A stretch of 64,000 bases of DNA from DASXKD01 sp963762735 (GTDB taxonomy: Bacteria; Actinomycetota; Actinomycetes; Streptosporangiales; Streptosporangiaceae). The notes under the pieces are model-generated. The model was given only the letters and a program-made list of their open reading frames with translations, did not search any database and was not told the origin of the DNA. Shown piece after piece: positions 8,868-17,044 of the stretch; within the stretch, counting starts at the first letter, position 1; every line of letters begins with the position of its first letter. Location: contig CAVXMG010000010.1 in NCBI GenBank assembly GCA_963762735.1, positions 1-64,000 of the forward strand, written 5' to 3'. Position numbers and translations under genes: made by a program.

Positions 8868-8976
8868 GGCAGCTCCATCATGCGGATGACGATGTTTTGA
8901 CGTTTCAGGATAACGCGCTGTCACCAGAGAGGGCGCACTGCTCGCCCGGCTCGGTCGGTGCAGGCACCTCGGTGGC

Positions 8977-9005
8977 TTGACGACGTCAGTTATCGCCGCT
9001 ACCCG
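8977..9005 (+). promoter_or_regulatory. Candidate promoter of the cyclase gene
   Basis: TTGACG (8977-8982), a 17-bp spacer, then TACCCG (9000-9005). The -35 is near consensus; the -10 is weak. It would start transcription about 60 bp before ATG 9075. Confidence 0.4.
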
Positions 9006-9074
9006 CCCGGCGACTGGTAAACCAGGGCGGGGCGGGAGAATGGCTGCACAGTTGCCGGGATGGCCGAGGTGGGA

Positions 9075-10001
9075 ATGAGCGATTCGAAGATGTCCGCCGC
9101 CAGCTTCCGCGCGCTCTACGATCGGCTGCGCGGCCAGGACCCGTGGGGCCCGGACGACCGCCGCGGCGCGCTGAACCACATCACCCCGCAGCGGGTGATC
9201 GCCGCCGCGGGCGAGGTCCGGGCCGGGCGGACGGTCACCCTCGCCGCCCCGCTGGCCCGCAGCGGGCCGGACAATCCCGAGCCGGGCGCGCGTCACATGA
9301 AGCTGTTGCCCACCGAGCCCTCCGACGTGCCGGGGGTGTCGTTCGCCGCGGACCAGATCACGATGAGCGTGCACGGCGACGTGGACAGCCACATCGACGC
9401 GCTCTGTCACGTCAGCTACCGCGGCACGCTGTACAACGGCGTGCCGGCTGGCGCGGTCACCTCGCAAGGCGCGGCCGAGCTGTCCATCGAAGACGCGCGC
9501 GACGGCATCGTCGGCCGGGGCGTGCTGCTGGACATTCCCCGGCTCCGGGGCGTCCCCTGGCTCGAGCCGGGCGAGCACGTCACCGCGGCGGAACTGGCCG
9601 CGGCGGAGCAAGCGCAGCAGGTCCGGGCCGGGCCAGGCGACCTGCTGTTCGTCCGGGTCGGCCACCGGCGGCGGCGCAGCGAGCTTGGGCCCTGGGACGT
9701 GGCGCGATCCCGCGCCGGGCTGCACCCGGACACGGCCGAGTACCTGGCCGAACGGCAGGTCGCCGCGCTCGGCTGTGACAGCAACAGCGACACCGCGCCC
9801 AGCGTCGTGGACGGCGTCGCGTTCCCCGTGCACGTGCTCGCCATCAACGCGCTGGGCCTGTACCTGCTCGACTACCTGCAGTTCGATGACCTGGCGCCGG
9901 CCTGCGAGGCGGCGGCCCGCTGGACGTTCCTGTGCGTCATCGCCCCGCTGCGGCTGCCCGGCGGCACCGGCTCCCCGGTGAACCCCATCGCCATCCTGTG
10001 A
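9075..10001 (+). CDS. Cyclase / kynurenine-formamidase-like metal hydrolase
   Basis: A product of about 308 residues from ATG 9075, which has GAGG at 5 nt; an in-frame ATG at 9060 lacks such a site. The N-terminal helix region contains DPWGPDDRRGALNHI. The metal-binding motif appears as VHGDVDSHIDALCHVSY (the family's HxGTHxD...H variant), followed by LYNGVP, a GRGVLLDIPRLRGV strand, GDLLFVRVGH, AALGCDSNSDTAPS and FPVHVLAINALGLYLLDYL. These features match the cyclase family related to bacterial kynurenine formamidase and isatin hydrolase, using Mn or Zn. The substrate is unknown; the gene is monocistronic. Confidence 0.8.
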   Translation: MSDSKMSAASFRALYDRLRGQDPWGPDDRRGALNHITPQRVIAAAGEVRAGRTVTLAAPLARSGPDNPEPGARHMKLLPTEPSDVPGVSFAADQITMSVHGDVDSHIDALCHVSYRGTLYNGVPAGAVTSQGAAELSIEDARDGIVGRGVLLDIPRLRGVPWLEPGEHVTAAELAAAEQAQQVRAGPGDLLFVRVGHRRRRSELGPWDVARSRAGLHPDTAEYLAERQVAALGCDSNSDTAPSVVDGVAFPVHVLAINALGLYLLDYLQFDDLAPACEAAARWTFLCVIAPLRLPGGTGSPVNPIAIL

Positions 10002-10011
10002 CGGCCGCGGC

Positions 10012-10359
10012 TCACAGCAGTGAGAGTTCCGCGGTGACCGGGTCCATCCGGGCACTGTCGGCCGGGCCGACCGCGCAGCAGGTCACCGTGCCGGGCACCA
10101 CCTGGGTGCGGCCGGCGTCCTGGATAAGCTCCACCGGTAGCCCGGCAGCGCGAGCCCGCCGCGCCACGTCAAGCAACTGATCGGCCGAGGCAACCTTGAG
10201 GACCACCTTGGGCTGCCCCTCGGCCAGCCACGCGGCGAAGTCCCGGCTGCGGCTGGTGGCCAGCACCGCGGCCACCGCGGCGTGCGCCACCTGCGCCGCG
10301 ATCTTGCCCCGGCCCATGCCGAGGTCGGTCCGCACGACCAGCGCCAGCTTCACCGCCAT
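10012..10359 (-). CDS. Peptidyl-tRNA hydrolase, Pth2 family
   Basis: A 115-aa protein: MAVKLALVVRTDLGMGRGKI, AAQVAHAAVAAVL, VVLKVASADQLLDVARRA, LPVELIQDAGRTQVVPGT, TCCAVGPADSARMDPVTAEL. These are the classic Pth2 signatures: K/R-G-K-x-x-x-Q-x-x-H-A, D-A-G-R-T-Q and G-P. Pth2 enzymes cleave the ester between tRNA and peptide in peptidyl-tRNA that drops off ribosomes. ATG 10359 follows the stop of the upstream lipoprotein gene by 2 nt (TGACCATG), so the two are probably co-translated. Confidence 0.85.
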   Translation of the reverse strand: MAVKLALVVRTDLGMGRGKIAAQVAHAAVAAVLATSRSRDFAAWLAEGQPKVVLKVASADQLLDVARRARAAGLPVELIQDAGRTQVVPGTVTCCAVGPADSARMDPVTAELSLL

Positions 10360-10361
10360 GG

Positions 10362-10846
10362 TCACCCCGATTCGCCCGCACAGCCGACCGCCGCGGCGTA
10401 ACGCTGCGGCGACATCCGGTACAAGCGCACCGCGTCCGGGTTGCTCAGCACCAGGTCGAACACCCACCGGTGGCGCACGTAGAACCAGTAGTCGGTGAGC
10501 TGCTGCCCGCCGATCTCGTAGTGCACCAGCCACGCCCCCCGCGGGCCCGGGCCCGCGCTCTCGGTCACCGACGCCGGCTGCGGCGGGCCCGGGCATTCCC
10601 GGTGCCGCCGGATGTAGGAGGCCTGGCCGATGACGGCACGGCTGCGGGCATCCCACCGCGCATACACCGGCGCATAGTCGCCGCTGTCGTAGTCGTGGTT
10701 GAACGCCGTGGCGATCCGCAGCAAGGCTGCCTGGGTCCGTGGGTCCGGCGGCAGCGGCGCCGGGGATTTCGCAGGCGGCCGGCTTCGCCGGCGCATCCCG
10801 CGATAAGCAGAACGGCGGCGGCCACGGCGGTCAGCAGAGGGCGCAT
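10362..10846 (-). pseudogene. Small secreted lipoprotein, one frameshift
   Basis: ATG 10846 begins MRPLLTAVAAAVLLIAGCAG, a lipoprotein signal peptide with lipobox L-I-A-G-C. About 22 codons in, the frame is lost near 10785. The mature part continues in another frame: PPDPRTQAALLRIATAFNHD, SYIRRHRECPGP, AWLVHYEIGGQQLTDYWFYV, RHRWVFDLVLSNPDAVRLYR. Without the indel it would be a lipoprotein of about 160 residues, possibly NTF2-like. The second frame alone could be opened from an upstream ATG at 10877, but it would lack the signal peptide. Confidence 0.55.
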
Positions 10847-10977
10847 AACCGGCCATCTTGGCACTCTCACGTATCAATGCCTCCTTTCGGGCCTCTTACC
10901 AGATACGGGCGGACACCCATCTGACCTGCCCGGCGCCTGCCGTGCACGCGGCACCGGCGAGAAGAAGGGAGGAGGCA

Positions 10978-12144
10978 ATGAGTTACCCACCAGTTGCATC
11001 GGATCAGCGGGTCATCTCGTACCTGACGCTGCGGAAGGCCATCGGGCTGATCGGGGTCCTGCTGCCGTTCATCCTGGCCGGCGTCTACATGCTGCTGGCT
11101 TCGAAGATCGTCTTCCAGTCATCGGTCAGCGCCTACTACTACACCAGCATGCGAAACGTCCTGGTCGGTGGCCTCTGCGCCATCGGGGTGTTCCTGTTCG
11201 CCTACCGCGGCTACGGATGGCAGGACAACCTCTGCACCAACGCGGCCGGCGTCTTCGCGGTGGGCGTGGCGTTCTGCCCCACCACGCCACCGGATCCATC
11301 GCGGGCCGCCACGGTCCTCGGCTACCTGCACCTCGCCTTCGCCGGGCTGCTGTTCTCCATGCTGGCGATCATCGCGCTGTTCCTGTTCACCAGGACGGAC
11401 GGCCTAGGCGCGCGGCCCGCGGAGAAGCGCAAGCGCGACATCGTCTACCACGCCTGCGGCTGCGTGATCGTGGCGTGCCTGCTCCTGGTGCCCGTCGAGG
11501 CATTCGTCCTCGGCGAGGCGGTCGCCAGGTACCAGCCGTTGTTCTGGCTGGAGGCGGTGGCGATCGCGGCCTTCGGCGTGGCCTGGCTGGTAAAAGGCCA
11601 GGCGATACTCAAGGACAAGGGCACTCCCCCTGGCCCGGCCGATGCGGAGCACCGGCCCCGCCGGCTCGTCCCGGGTGCTGGCCGGCCAGCGCCGCTGACC
11701 GGGCTCGCGTCCGCCAGCACTCGCCAATTCGTTGCTGTAAGTTACTCCTCGATCACGAGACGTAATAGAGCGGCGATGAGGAGCGCGGATGAGAGCGGGG
11801 GCGGTTCTGGCGGGCGTGCTGCTGGCGGGCGGCGCGGTGGTGGCGAGCGCGGCACCGGCCGGGGCATCGTCCCCGGGGATCATCACGACCGTGGCGGGCG
11901 GCCCGGGCCGCGGGGTGGGCCGGAACGTGTCCCAGCTCCCGGTGGCGCTGGCCGCCGGCCCGGGCGGGACGGTCTACGTGGGCGACCTGGGCGGCGTCGT
12001 CCGGGCGCTGCACGGTGGCTCGAGCTGGGAGTCGGTCACCGCCGGGCTCGGCGGGCCGTCCGCGGGGTTCTCCGGCGACGGGCGGTCCGCGGCCAAGGCC
12101 GGGCTGAGCAATGTGCTCGGAGTGGCCGCGGACGGGGCCGGTGA
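10978..12144 (+). CDS. Polytopic membrane protein (DUF998-like), 3' end running into the next gene
   Basis: ATG 10978 follows AGGGAGGAGG. Five or six hydrophobic segments are visible in the first 200 residues (IGLIGVLLPFILAGVYMLL, NVLVGGLCAIGVFLFAY, NAAGVFAVGVAFC, LAFAGLLFSMLAIIALFLF, CVIVACLLLVPVEAFVL, WLEAVAIAAFGVAWLV), with WQDN and CPTTPP loops. It resembles DUF998-type membrane proteins. The recognisable domain ends near 11620. The open frame then continues 500 bp, overlapping the NHL gene in a different frame with low-complexity Gly/Arg sequence, which suggests that the natural stop was lost to an indel. Function unknown. Confidence 0.6.
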   Translation: MSYPPVASDQRVISYLTLRKAIGLIGVLLPFILAGVYMLLASKIVFQSSVSAYYYTSMRNVLVGGLCAIGVFLFAYRGYGWQDNLCTNAAGVFAVGVAFCPTTPPDPSRAATVLGYLHLAFAGLLFSMLAIIALFLFTRTDGLGARPAEKRKRDIVYHACGCVIVACLLLVPVEAFVLGEAVARYQPLFWLEAVAIAAFGVAWLVKGQAILKDKGTPPGPADAEHRPRRLVPGAGRPAPLTGLASASTRQFVAVSYSSITRRNRAAMRSADESGGGSGGRAAGGRRGGGERGTGRGIVPGDHHDRGGRPGPRGGPERVPAPGGAGRRPGRDGLRGRPGRRRPGAARWLELGVGHRRARRAVRGVLRRRAVRGQGRAEQCARSGRGRGR

Positions 12145-14200
12145 CGTGCTGCTCTCCGACACCGGCAACGAGCCGGATCCGGATGGTCGCGGCGGCCACA
12201 GGGACGTTCTTCGGCCAGCACATGTTCCACGGGGACATCTACACGATCGCCGGCGACGGCTCGTCCGGGTTCGCCGGTGACGGCGGCCCGGCCACCGCCG
12301 CCAGTCTGACGGCGCCCGAGGGCCTCGCCATCGACGCGGCCGGCAACGTGCTCATCACCGACTTGGACAACCAGCGAATCCGGGTGGTCGCGGCCAGCAC
12401 CGGCACGTTCTACGGCCAGGCCATGACCGCCGGCGACATCTACACGATCGCCGGCGACGGCACGGCCGGGTTCGCCGGCGACGGCGGCCCGGCCACTGCG
12501 GCGGAACTGTGGGACCCGGCGGGGGTGGCGGTCGACCCGAACGGCAACGTGGTGATCGGCGACTCGATCAACGACCGGGTGCGCGTGGTGGCGGAGTCGA
12601 CCGGCACGTTCTACGGCCAGGCCATGACCGCGGGCGACATCTACACCGTGGCGGGCACCGGCCAGATCGGGTTCGCCGGCGACGGCGGCCCGGCCACCGC
12701 CGCCAAGCTGGCATTCCCGCAGGAGATCGCCGTCGACGCGGCCGGCAACCTGGTGATTCCCGACTTCTTCAACCTGCGGGTGCGAGTGGTCGCCGGGAGC
12801 ACTGGCACGTTCTACGGCCAGGCCATGACCGCCGGCGACATCTACACGATCGCTGGTGACGGCGGGGACGGGATCAGCGGCGAGGGCGGCCCGGCCACCT
12901 CGGCCAGCCTGGGCAGCCCCCAGGCGGTGGCCATCGACAGCGCGGGGAACGTGCTCATCGCGGTCAACGACATCCACCGGGTGCGGGTGGTCGCCGCGGC
13001 CACGGGCACCTTCTACGGCCAGGCCATGACCGCCGGGGACCTGTACACAGTCGGCGGAAACGGACAGGCGTCGCTGTCCGGCAACGACGACGGCGCCCGC
13101 AACGCCGAACTGGAGAACCCCACCGGGGTGGCCGCCGACGGCGCGGGAGACTTCGTGCTCTTCGACCACTACCAGGCCCGGTTCGTGCCGGCCAGCACGG
13201 GCACGTTCTTCGGCCGGGCGATGAACGCCGGGCACATCTACCCGGCCGCGGGCACCGGGCACGCCGGGTACTCCGGCGACGGCGGCCCGGCCAGGGCCGC
13301 GACGCTGCGCTACCCGGGCGGGGCCACCTTCGACCAGGCCGGCAACCTGGTATGGCGGATAGCGGCAACGACGTGGTGCGGGTGGTCGCCGCGGGCACCG
13401 GCACGTTCTACGGCCAGACCATGACGACCGGGGACATCTACACCGTGGCCGGCACCGGGCAGCCCGGCTACTCCGGCGACAGTGGCCCGGCCACCGCCGC
13501 CCAGCTCAACGATCCCCGGTCCGTGGCGGCCGACGGTTCCGGGAACCTGGTGATCGCCGACACCCGCAACAACCGGATCCGCGTCGTCGCCGAATCCACC
13601 GGGACGTTCTACGGCCAGGCCATGACCGCCGGGGACATCTACACCGTGGCCGGCACCGGCGAGCACGGCGACTCAGGCAACCGCGGCCCCGCCACCGCCG
13701 CCCGGCTCACCGGGCAGGCCGGCGTCACGGCCGACGCCGCGGGGAACCTGGTGATCGCCGACACCGGCAACGACCGGATCCGCGTCGCCGCCGAATCCAC
13801 CGGGACGTTCTACGGCCAGGCCATGACCGCCGGGGACATCTACGGCGTGGCCGGCACCGGCCATCCCGGGTACTCCGGTGACGGGGGCCGGGCCACCGCC
13901 GCCCAACTGGCGCTGCCCGGCGGGGTGGCGGTCGACGCGGCAGGCAACCTGGTCATCGCCGACACCAGCAACAACCGGATCCGGGTGGTGGCCGAATCGC
14001 GTGGCACGTTCTACGGGATGGCCATGAGGGCCCACCAGATCTACACCGTGGCCGGCACGGGCACGCCGGGCTTCGGCGGGGACTCGGGCCCCGCCACCGT
14101 CGCCCTTCTCGCGCGGCCCGGCGCGGTTGCCGTGGATCCGGCGGGAGACGTCCTCGTCGCCGACACCGGCAATAACCGGATCCGGCAGGTCGGCGGCTGA
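11789..14200 (+). pseudogene. Secreted NHL-type beta-propeller protein with about eleven repeats, two frameshifts
   Basis: ATG 11789 after GAGGAG; an N-terminal signal peptide (AGVLLAGGAVVASAAPAGA) is followed by repeats of about 67 residues. Each contains TGTFYGQAMTAGDIYTVAG, a GFAGDGGPATAA loop, a V-A-V-D-x-x-G-N-V-V-I strand and D-x-x-N-x-R-I-R-V-V. I count ten repeats starting with G-T-F-Y/F-G plus one N-terminal divergent unit. The sequence fits NHL six-bladed propellers, two in tandem. It should act outside the cell as a binding scaffold. The frame breaks near 12175 (after SDTGNE) and near 13355 (after AGNLV), both between repeats; without these the protein is about 800 residues. Confidence 0.75.
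12195..14150 (+). repeat. Tandem propeller repeats, period about 201 bp
   Basis: The coding repeats of the NHL protein are visible at DNA level through the recurring block gcacgttctacggccaggcc, which appears at roughly 201-bp spacing from 12405 to 13830 with more diverged copies at both ends. Near-identity of this block between neighbouring units points to recent unit duplication or gene conversion. Confidence 0.75.
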
Positions 14201-14246
14201 CCGCGCGGCCGGGTACCTGTGCCATGGCCGGTGAGACCATGGGCGG

Positions 14247-14342
14247 GTGCCCGGTGACGACATGGACTGGCCCGAGGTCGCCGCGCGGCTGGCGGCGTCA
14301 CGGAACTACCGGCTCGGCACCACGCTGCCGTCCGGGAGCTAG
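14247..14342 (+). pseudogene. N-terminal stub of a pyridoxamine-5-phosphate-oxidase-fold protein
   Basis: GTG 14247 opens 31 codons including MDWPEVAARLAASRNYRLGT. That is the usual N-terminus of small actinobacterial PPOX/FMN-binding split-barrel proteins (W-x-E-V-x-x-R-L-x-x-A-R-x-Y-x-L-x-T). The frame then stops at TAG 14340-14342, where the family continues for about 100 residues. It abuts the stop of the minus-strand DUF202 gene within the shared tetranucleotide CTAG, so a deletion has joined the two gene ends. Confidence 0.5.
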
Positions 14343-14693
14343 CGCAACCGGACCGGGCCGCCGTGGCCGAGCACTGCCGCGACCGCGGCCAGCACGGCCA
14401 CGCCGGTGACCGCCACGGTGACAAGCAGCAGCCTTCGTGATCGCGTCTCCGGCGGGGTCTTCGCGCTGACGTAGCGGCCCAGTGCCCAGATCACCGGGGT
14501 AACCGCCGAGCACAAGCAGGCCGGCCACGGGCTCGCCGCGCAGCATGGCCAGGCCGACCGCGCCGAAGGCGATCGCGGTCCGCGCCCAGGCGAGCCTGGT
14601 CCGTTCCGCGGCGGTGCCCGGGGACAGATCCTCGGGGTCCTCGGGCAGCGCCGCGGCACCCGGGGAACGGTCCTCTGGCCGGCCGGGCAGCAC
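14339..14693 (-). pseudogene. DUF202 membrane protein, one frameshift
   Basis: GTG 14693 starts an N-terminal acidic region, then RTRLAWARTAIAFGAVGLAM, the DUF202 signature (E-R-T-x-L-A-W-x-R-T), and AGLLVLGG. The frame shifts near 14500; the second half (VIWALGRYVSAKTPPE, LLLVTVAVTGVAVLAAVAAV) continues in another frame to TAG 14339. DUF202 proteins are small three-helix inner-membrane proteins of unknown function. It starts 10 bp after the stop of a second DUF202 gene, so the pair formed an operon. Confidence 0.65.
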
Positions 14694-14702
14694 GCGGCGC
14701 CC

Positions 14703-15179
14703 CTACCGGACGGCCGAGACGAGCAGGACCACCGCGGACAGGGCGGCGACACCGGTGATGGTGCCTACCAGGATCTTGGGCAGCACCGACTGCGGCATCG
14801 GCTCACTGCGGCGCAGCGCCGTCTGGGTGCGGCGCCATTCCAGGTAGGCGGTCACCGACACGATCGCGCCGAGCACGATCAGCGGGACGCCGAGCGCGTG
14901 GCGCCCCCACGGGACGCCCGGAAACGGCGGCAGCAACTGGACGATGCCGAGCCCGGCCACCACCAGCGCGAGCGCGGTCCGGTTCCAGGCCAGGAACGTG
15001 CGCTCATTGGCCAGGGTGAACCGGACGTCCGGCTCCGCGCCGCCCGGTTCGCCGGGCTTGCTCTCCTGGTGCTCGTCGTGGCTGCTCGTGGCTCCTCCCC
15101 CACGCCGCCGTTTGCCTGGCGCACCAATGGTGACAGGTGCGGGCGGCAGCGGTGCGGCCAGCGCCGGCTTGCCAGCCAC
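14703..15179 (-). CDS. DUF202 / YidH-type membrane protein
   Basis: A 158-aa product with a charged, Pro/Gly-rich N-terminal 50 residues. DVRFTLANERTFLAWNRTAL, the DUF202 motif with the conserved LAWNR, follows, then three transmembrane helices (ALALVVAGLGIVQLL, ALGVPLIVLGAIVSVTAYL, ILVGTITGVAALSAVVLLVS). The N-terminal boundary is uncertain: GTG 15179 is used because no methionine lies closer to the domain. It is followed after 10 bp by a second, frameshifted DUF202 gene, the usual tandem arrangement. Function unknown. Confidence 0.7.
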   Translation of the reverse strand: MAGKPALAAPLPPAPVTIGAPGKRRRGGGATSSHDEHQESKPGEPGGAEPDVRFTLANERTFLAWNRTALALVVAGLGIVQLLPPFPGVPWGRHALGVPLIVLGAIVSVTAYLEWRRTQTALRRSEPMPQSVLPKILVGTITGVAALSAVVLLVSAVR

Positions 15180-15233
15180 GGCTCCGGGGCGGGGCTGATC
15201 CCGCCGCCGCTGCGGCGGGATCAGCCTCGCGGA

Positions 15234-15536
15234 TCAGGCTCCGGGCGTGTGGTAGGCCATCAGCGGCACCCACCGGACCTTGGGCATCGTGGTCACCCCG
15301 CCGGCGGCCAGCGCCGCGCCAAGCCGTCCGTCCAGGAACGCTGCCTGGTCCTCGCGGGAGTTCCACACCTCGATGACGATGAGCGTGCCGTCGTCGTCGG
15401 CACCGGCGGCGTGCGACAGCAACCCTGGCGGCCAGTCCCCCTCTCCCGTGTGCATGTCGATGCCGAGGTGCCCGTTAACCGAGGCGTAGTCGGCTTCCGT
15501 CACCCCGCTGAACTCGAGAATCAGTGCTTCGGGCAT
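15234..15536 (-). CDS. Dimeric alpha/beta-barrel (ABM-like) protein
   Basis: A 100-residue protein starting MPEALILEFSGVTEADYASV, then DDDGTLIVIEVWNSREDQAA and KVRWVPLMAYHT. The order beta-strand, helix with Y, central strand LIVIEVW followed by S-R-E-D-Q-A-A-F is that of the ferredoxin-like antibiotic-biosynthesis-monooxygenase/EthD fold. Such proteins act as small cofactor-less oxygenases or stress proteins; the reaction here is unknown. Monocistronic. Confidence 0.65.
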   Translation of the reverse strand: MPEALILEFSGVTEADYASVNGHLGIDMHTGEGDWPPGLLSHAAGADDDGTLIVIEVWNSREDQAAFLDGRLGAALAAGGVTTMPKVRWVPLMAYHTPGA

Positions 15537-15784
15537 GACAACTCCATTCTGTGATCGGCCCGAGAGCGAGGGAAGGTGCGAATCCGCCGTGCCGCCCCCC
15601 GGTTCCCCCCCGGAGCACCCAACCGGTCCCGTCGCATTTACCGGGGCAACTGAGCTTGACCCCGGCTTTGCTTACGGCGTTGGCCCGATCATGCCACCCG
15701 GCCGGGCCGCACGCACCCCTGGCGGTCGCCGCCACGACCTGGTTCCCGGCCGCCCGCCATCGGGTGGCCTAGGGTGAACCTGCC

Positions 15785-16177
15785 ATGACCTACGCCAAGG
15801 ATCCGCGCGTCGACGCCTACATCGATGACCTGCCCGGATGGCAGCAGGTCATCTGCCGTCAGGTCCGCGACCTGGTCCACGCCGCGGACGAGGAGGTCAC
15901 CGAGACCATCAAGCGCACCCGCCAGCCCTACTTCGTGCTGGCGGGCAACATCTGCGCGCTGCTGGCGGCCAAGGACCACGTGAACGTGTTCCTCTACGAC
16001 GGCGGCATCGTCCCGGACCCGGACGGCATCATCACCGGCGGCCACGGCAACAAGACCGCCCGCACCGTGGCCGTCCGCCAGGGCGAGACCATCAACGCGC
16101 CCGCCCTCAGCGCGATGTTCCGGCAGATCGTCGCGAATAACCGGGCCGGCGGCTGGCGCAAGCTCAAGAACGGCTGA
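15785..16177 (+). CDS. DUF1801 protein
   Basis: A 130-residue protein: DPRVDAYIDDLPGWQQVICR, VRDLVHAADEEVTETIKR, RQPYFVLAGNICALLAAKDH, VNVFLYDGG, INAPALSAMFRQIVANNRAG, WRKLK. This matches the DUF1801 (YdhG-like) fold, related to frataxin-like domains, including the conserved (D)E-x-x-E-x-I-K and the terminal W-R-K. ATG 15785 has weak upstream complementarity. A GC-rich inverted repeat (GCGGCCCC TG GGGGCCCGC) follows at about 16180-16200 and may terminate it. Function unknown. Confidence 0.75.
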   Translation: MTYAKDPRVDAYIDDLPGWQQVICRQVRDLVHAADEEVTETIKRTRQPYFVLAGNICALLAAKDHVNVFLYDGGIVPDPDGIITGGHGNKTARTVAVRQGETINAPALSAMFRQIVANNRAGGWRKLKNG

Positions 16178-16337
16178 GCCGCGGCCCCTGGGGGCCCGCG
16201 CCGAGCAGCCGACCCGGAACCGGCTACGGCAGCCCGCCCTGTGCGCGGTCCGGCCCGGCGCCGGGGTAATCTACGTCGAGCAGGTCAGCTAAGGCGACTC
16301 CGCGTCCTGGCGGCGCGGTCGGATACGGTTGGCCGGC

Positions 16338-16993
16338 AACGTCGTCGTGGTCAGCGCGGAGTACGGCCCCGCGCTGTTCGGCGCCGACCCCGATACCCGG
16401 CAAGCCTGCCCGCGTGATCGCTGCGGGTTCGCGATGCCTCCTGGGTTGGCCGGCCAGTGTCGAGGACCCGAGCCCGGCCAACGGGTCGGTCCTGGTGGCG
16501 GCGCCGGGTCAAGCCTCTGGCGCGCCGGCGACGGTGCACGCGGTACGCTGGTGATACAACTTCTTCCTGACCGCGCTTGGCCTGGCCGCGACCGCGGCGC
16601 TCATCGGTCCGGCGTATGCGCAGCTGCCGTACCGCCACTGGGCGCGGGCCATCGCCGGACGGCCAGGGACAGGCCGACAGCGGGTACAGCCTGTCGGCCG
16701 GCTTCGGCCTCATCGACCCGGCCGGCGCGCTCGCCGAGGCGGGCAGGCTGGCGGCGCTCCGGAAGTCGGCATCCCCCGGGCCGGGAACGGTGCCCTTGTC
16801 CGCGAGCTTCGCCGGCGGGGCCGCGCCGGGCGCCATCCAGGCCGTGCACCACTCCGCCTGGAAGCTGGCGGGCTGCGCGCTGCTGATGCTGGCCGGGCTG
16901 GTGGTCCTGCTCCGGGCGCGCCGCCTGGGCAGGCGCTGGCGGCGGCGGGCCCGGCTGCCCACGGCCCAGTCGCACCGGATCGCGCACGACTGA
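16338..16993 (+). pseudogene. Decayed gene: C-terminal part of a membrane-anchored, probably S8-type secreted protein
   Basis: Scattered frames contain VVVSAEYGPALFG, SPANGSVLVAAPGQASG, FFLTALGLAATAALIGPAYA and, in the last 400 bp, SGYSLSAGFGLIDPAGALAE, GGAAPGAIQAVHHSAWKLAG and a helix (CALLMLAGLVVLLRA) with a basic tail. G-x-G-L-I-D-P-A-G-A-L followed by one C-terminal helix and Arg cluster is typical of membrane-anchored subtilisin-like proteases, but no catalytic Asp/His/Ser region is present. At least one internal stop (TGA near 16555) and two frame changes are needed, so I regard it as a remnant. Confidence 0.35.
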
Positions 16994-17044
16994 ACGCCGG
17001 CGGCCCGCGGGCCCGGGCGCCCGGTGCTCTGCGATCCTGGCTCC

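Larger units (their letters stand above)
6674..8901. repeat. Tandem duplication, right copy (2228 bp)
   Basis: Second copy of the block at 4446-6673. All three genes here (NAD kinase, conserved unknown protein, MEDS protein) are open. The right edge continues into the natural upstream region of the MEDS gene. The left edge truncates the 3' end of the NAD kinase gene at the junction and adds a few codons to it. Confidence 0.95.

Noticed and set aside
7140..8900. A 586-codon open frame on the plus strand
   Set aside because: It is the antisense/alternate frame of the NAD kinase, conserved unknown gene and MEDS gene; it consists of Arg/Pro/Gly-rich sequence with no domains, as expected in GC-rich DNA.
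8295..10055. A 586-codon minus-strand frame spanning the MEDS gene and the cyclase region
   Set aside because: Only the last 190 codons (MEDS) are meaningful; the rest is antisense to the cyclase gene and its promoter.
12195..14150. CRISPR-like regularly spaced repeats
   Set aside because: The period is about 201 bp, the repeats are coding and in frame with NHL blades; no unique short spacers and no cas genes.
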